Position numbers and translations under genes: made by a program. From Glutamicibacter protophormiae (GTDB taxonomy: Bacteria; Actinomycetota; Actinomycetes; Actinomycetales; Micrococcaceae), in assembly GCF_014647495.1 (NCBI RefSeq), contig NZ_BMPH01000007.1, forward strand, positions 117,525 through 181,524: a stretch of 64,000 bases of DNA. Reading direction: 5' to 3'. Below are positions 62,076 through 64,000 of the stretch, in pieces. The first letter of the stretch is position 1, and every line of letters begins with the position of its first letter. A model generated the notes under the pieces. The model made no database searches and had not been told where the DNA came from. It worked only from the letters and a program-made list of their open reading frames with translations.

Positions 62076-62831
62076 TCAGATCTCACCTTCGACGAAAGCT
62101 GCATAGGCTATGCGAACTCGGTCCCGAGGGTCAGTAATGTTCGCTGGCGCTACATTCATGAATTCACTAACGGAGCCATTAAATCTGATGCTCCCGTCAA
62201 CAAGCACTACTACGTGGTCGAAAGAACCATCAATATCTTCCGTCTGGTGAGTAGAAACCACGGTTACATGCTCATCACTGAGCGTGGCCAGGATCCGCCG
62301 AAACCTATCGCGCTGTCCAGGGTCAAGACCAGCCGTGGGCTCATCAAGGAGAACAACCCCAGCTCGATGCACTAAGGCACCTGCTAATCCCAGACGTCTC
62401 TGTTGCCCGCCCGATAGTTCCGTGGCCTTCTTACCCGATAATTCATCTAAGCCGACAGCATGGACAGCCCAAGGAGCTTCGTGTTTAGCCAATCTACGCG
62501 ACATCCCTTTTAACCACCCTGCGTACATAACGTGTTCCATGACGCTAAGACCGGCTACAGGGGAGAAATCTTGGGGCAACCAAGCAACGAGCCGACGAAA
62601 TTTTCGCAGCTGACGGGAAGTGATCCGGTTTCCATTGGCACGGGTTATCTCAATAGTCCCTGCAGAAGGCGAAAGCACACTAGCCATCAGGGAGATTAAC
62701 GTAGATTTCCCAGCTCCATTTGGACCCAACAGAGCCGTTCTTCCCGGAAGAAACGAAACATCTAGATTCTGAAAAATTTTCGATTCTGATGCATAGCCGT
62801 AGTCCACGCCGGATATTTCGATATTCTTCAT
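62076..62831 (-). CDS. ABC transporter ATP-binding protein
   Basis: This 251-residue ATPase has Walker A LGPNGAGKST near 36, AWLPQDFSPVAGLSVMEHV (Q-loop), signature ELSGGQQRRLGLAGAL, Walker B VVLLDEPTAGLD and switch region STHQTEDI. It is the exporter/ABC-2-type subgroup. Its ATG overlaps the stop of the upstream secreted-protein gene by one base (TAATG), so the two are coupled. It probably drives export, self-protection or sensing linked to that secreted protein. Confidence 0.88.
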   Translation of the reverse strand: MKNIEISGVDYGYASESKIFQNLDVSFLPGRTALLGPNGAGKSTLISLMASVLSPSAGTIEITRANGNRITSRQLRKFRRLVAWLPQDFSPVAGLSVMEHVMYAGWLKGMSRRLAKHEAPWAVHAVGLDELSGKKATELSGGQQRRLGLAGALVHRAGVVLLDEPTAGLDPGQRDRFRRILATLSDEHVTVVSTHQTEDIDGSFDHVVVLVDGSIRFNGSVSEFMNVAPANITDPRDRVRIAYAAFVEGEI

Positions 62832-63256
62832 TAGAAGTATTGCTTGACCGACTTCGCAGTCAGCTTCACTCCACTGTCGAGGCCAGCCACCTTGGAAAGC
62901 TTAAAATGGTACCGATCTGGTCTCTGCATTTCACCCCAATTGAAAGTGCCGCAATTGCTGGTCCTAGATCCCATGTTCTTGTCGGGCAGAAGACCCCTTT
63001 CATCGAATAAGTTAAGCGTTACGCTTCCTACGGGCTTCGAACTTCCCCATGTCTCAGAGCAAGTTTTTAACACCGTTTTGGTAGCCGCTTTGTCCTTGTG
63101 GCTGTCCTGCCAAGACCGCGATTTAAAACCAGTTAGGGCATTCGTGATTGACGAAGACCAGGAACCTTCAGCCATAGCAGGAGCTGCAGCAACCAAACTT
63201 CCCCCTCCCACGAGAACAGCGACCAGTGCAGCTGCGCGAATCTTTTGACCCAGCAT
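62831..63256 (-). CDS. Small secreted protein, first gene of ABC cassette
   Basis: This 141-residue protein has a clear signal peptide (LGQKIRAAALVAVLVGGGSL core, cleavage after AMA near 31). The mature part of about 110 residues has a Cys pair (LKTCSETWG, TSNCGTFNW) and many aromatic and Ser residues (SGFKSRSW-like GFKSRSWQDSHKDKA, ending KLTAKSVKQYF). I know similar small secreted proteins in actinobacteria but not their function. Coupling to an ABC ATPase and two membrane proteins suggests a bacteriocin-like or signalling product with its transporter/immunity genes; this is inference. GAGGTGG lies before ATG 63256. Confidence 0.7.
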   Translation of the reverse strand: MLGQKIRAAALVAVLVGGGSLVAAAPAMAEGSWSSSITNALTGFKSRSWQDSHKDKAATKTVLKTCSETWGSSKPVGSVTLNLFDERGLLPDKNMGSRTSNCGTFNWGEMQRPDRYHFKLSKVAGLDSGVKLTAKSVKQYF

Positions 63257-63589
63257 TTTTATCCACCTCGACAAACATTTAGACTTAATTTTCTCACGTG
63301 ATATTACTATTCTTGACGCTAACTGTCTAATTCCGAACGCCAACTACTCAGATCCTGCAATCTAACACCTTTGCACGGATAGGGTCTTTGAACGCTGCGA
63401 CCGTCGGTTCTAAATCATCGCGCTGAATATTACTGATCAAGTTCTTCGCACCATTCCACAAGTGCTTAATCGGTTGAATGGGCCGGAGCGCTCGAATGGC
63501 AGTTAAACGGATGAATATCCTGCGGATCCTGGCCCACGTCATTTCCGTACGAATCAATTGGTTTTTCTGACAGGCCGCGATCCCGCACA
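63257..63589. other. Promoter region of the secreted-protein cassette, otherwise no gene seen
   Basis: About 330 AT-richer bases upstream of the secreted-protein gene. A short minus-strand open frame (63348-63590) is basic and has no recognisable features or ribosome-binding site. It probably holds the cassette promoter and remnants joined to the transposase fragment. Confidence 0.35.
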
Positions 63590-63960
63590 ATTATGCTCTT
63601 TCCCCCAGTTCAGCTCCACCAACGTCTGCACGGCCTCCAGAATCAACCGGTTATCGTCGCGGCGCAGGTAGAGTCGTGGAATCCGTGCGGCCACGAACGT
63701 GTTCTTCTGCCGGGTCGCGCTCTGCGCTGCGGTGCCCAGCGCAGCGTTCACAGAGGATTCCCCGCCTCTGGTATGCGAAGACTTACTGCGTCCGGCCGAT
63801 TCGTTCTACCCCGGGCAGACCTCCGCCCACGTTGCCAAGTACGCCGCACGAGAAATACGCTCAGGTCCACGCCGATCTCGGGAATGATCACCTCAGAGGA
63901 CGTGCTCGAAAGCCCCGGGATTGTGGAGATTCCCGGCTCTTCAGGATTCAGAGTGTAAAC
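63590..63960 (-). pseudogene. Decayed IS110-family transposase, C-terminal part
   Basis: The minus strand, read across frames, gives blocks in the order of an IS110-type transposase C-terminus. An IPGL...EVIIPEIGVDLS segment is followed after a frameshift by AAYLATWAEVCPG, a TAG stop, then NESAGRSKSSHTRGG, NAALGTAAQSATRQKNTF and VAARIPRLYLRRDDNR. Intact relatives read roughly EIG-DMSRF-HLASWAGLCPGNNESAGRRKSGRTRKGN. At least one frameshift and one stop show it is inactive. GC content is higher than the adjoining cassette. Confidence 0.7.
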
Positions 63961-64000
63961 GTGGCCTGAACCCGCCGGTCTCCAATAACGACCGTGCGAT

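Overview
The window is high-GC actinobacterial DNA. Gene content points to the Micrococcaceae, most likely Glutamicibacter or Arthrobacter: a purSQL operon, a SigL/RslA module, FurA-KatG, a Spa-type pilus cluster, and actinobacterial SAM and TPP riboswitches. The genus is inferred from gene content and codon bias only. Genes are compact and often overlap by 1-4 bases, with recognisable Shine-Dalgarno sites. Many convergent gene pairs are separated by long GC-rich hairpins.

Layout. 1-2.2 kb: a truncated CitA/DcuS-type sensor kinase divergent from a CitMHS citrate transporter. 2.2-8.7 kb: housekeeping and miscellaneous genes (DinB-like protein, conserved actinobacterial protein, subtilisin-inhibitor-like lipoprotein, CPA1 antiporter, RlmC, ankyrin lipoprotein, YchJ-like protein). 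8.9-12.3 kb: purS-purQ-purL. 12.5-17 kb: GerMN-like lipoprotein, a flavin monooxygenase plus F420-type reductase pair behind a promoter with two inverted repeats, PhnA/YjdM, and a siderophore-interacting protein. 17-19.4 kb: an SDR plus flavin-dependent monooxygenase operon under a TPP riboswitch. 19.4-25.8 kb: two related lipoproteins, a secreted HNH nuclease, a wall-sorted 5'-nucleotidase, a small monooxygenase and a YjbR protein. 25.9-31.2 kb: a complete sortase-assembled pilus cluster (VWA tip, backbone pilin, class C sortase). 31.4-39.99 kb: an organosulfur uptake and oxidation operon behind a SAM riboswitch. 40-46.1 kb: a quinone reductase and a SigL-RslA module with three matching SigL-type promoters, driving sigL and two paralogous lipoproteins that flank ggt. 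46.1-54.3 kb: a second organosulfur locus, with two divergent transcripts that each begin with a SAM riboswitch (monooxygenases on one side, SsuABC-like transporter plus acetyl-CoA-synthetase-like enzyme on the other). 54.4-59.8 kb: BCCT osmolyte transporter, furA and katG. 59.8-64 kb: a lower-GC cassette (small secreted Cys-containing protein, ABC ATPase, two membrane proteins) next to a decayed IS110-type transposase.

How it fits together. The dominant theme is sulfur-compound scavenging switched by RNA. Three SAM riboswitches of the actinobacterial SAM-I/IV type control two paralogous SfnB/DszC-like plus NtaA/DszA-like enzyme pairs, two unrelated ABC importers and a CoA ligase. A fourth riboswitch (TPP) controls another monooxygenase of the same superfamily. 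This riboswitch-wired set, especially the acetyl-CoA-synthetase paralogue inside a SAM-controlled operon and the monooxygenase under TPP control, is the best candidate for an undescribed system here. The SigL lipoprotein regulon and the low-GC secreted-protein/ABC cassette are second-tier candidates.
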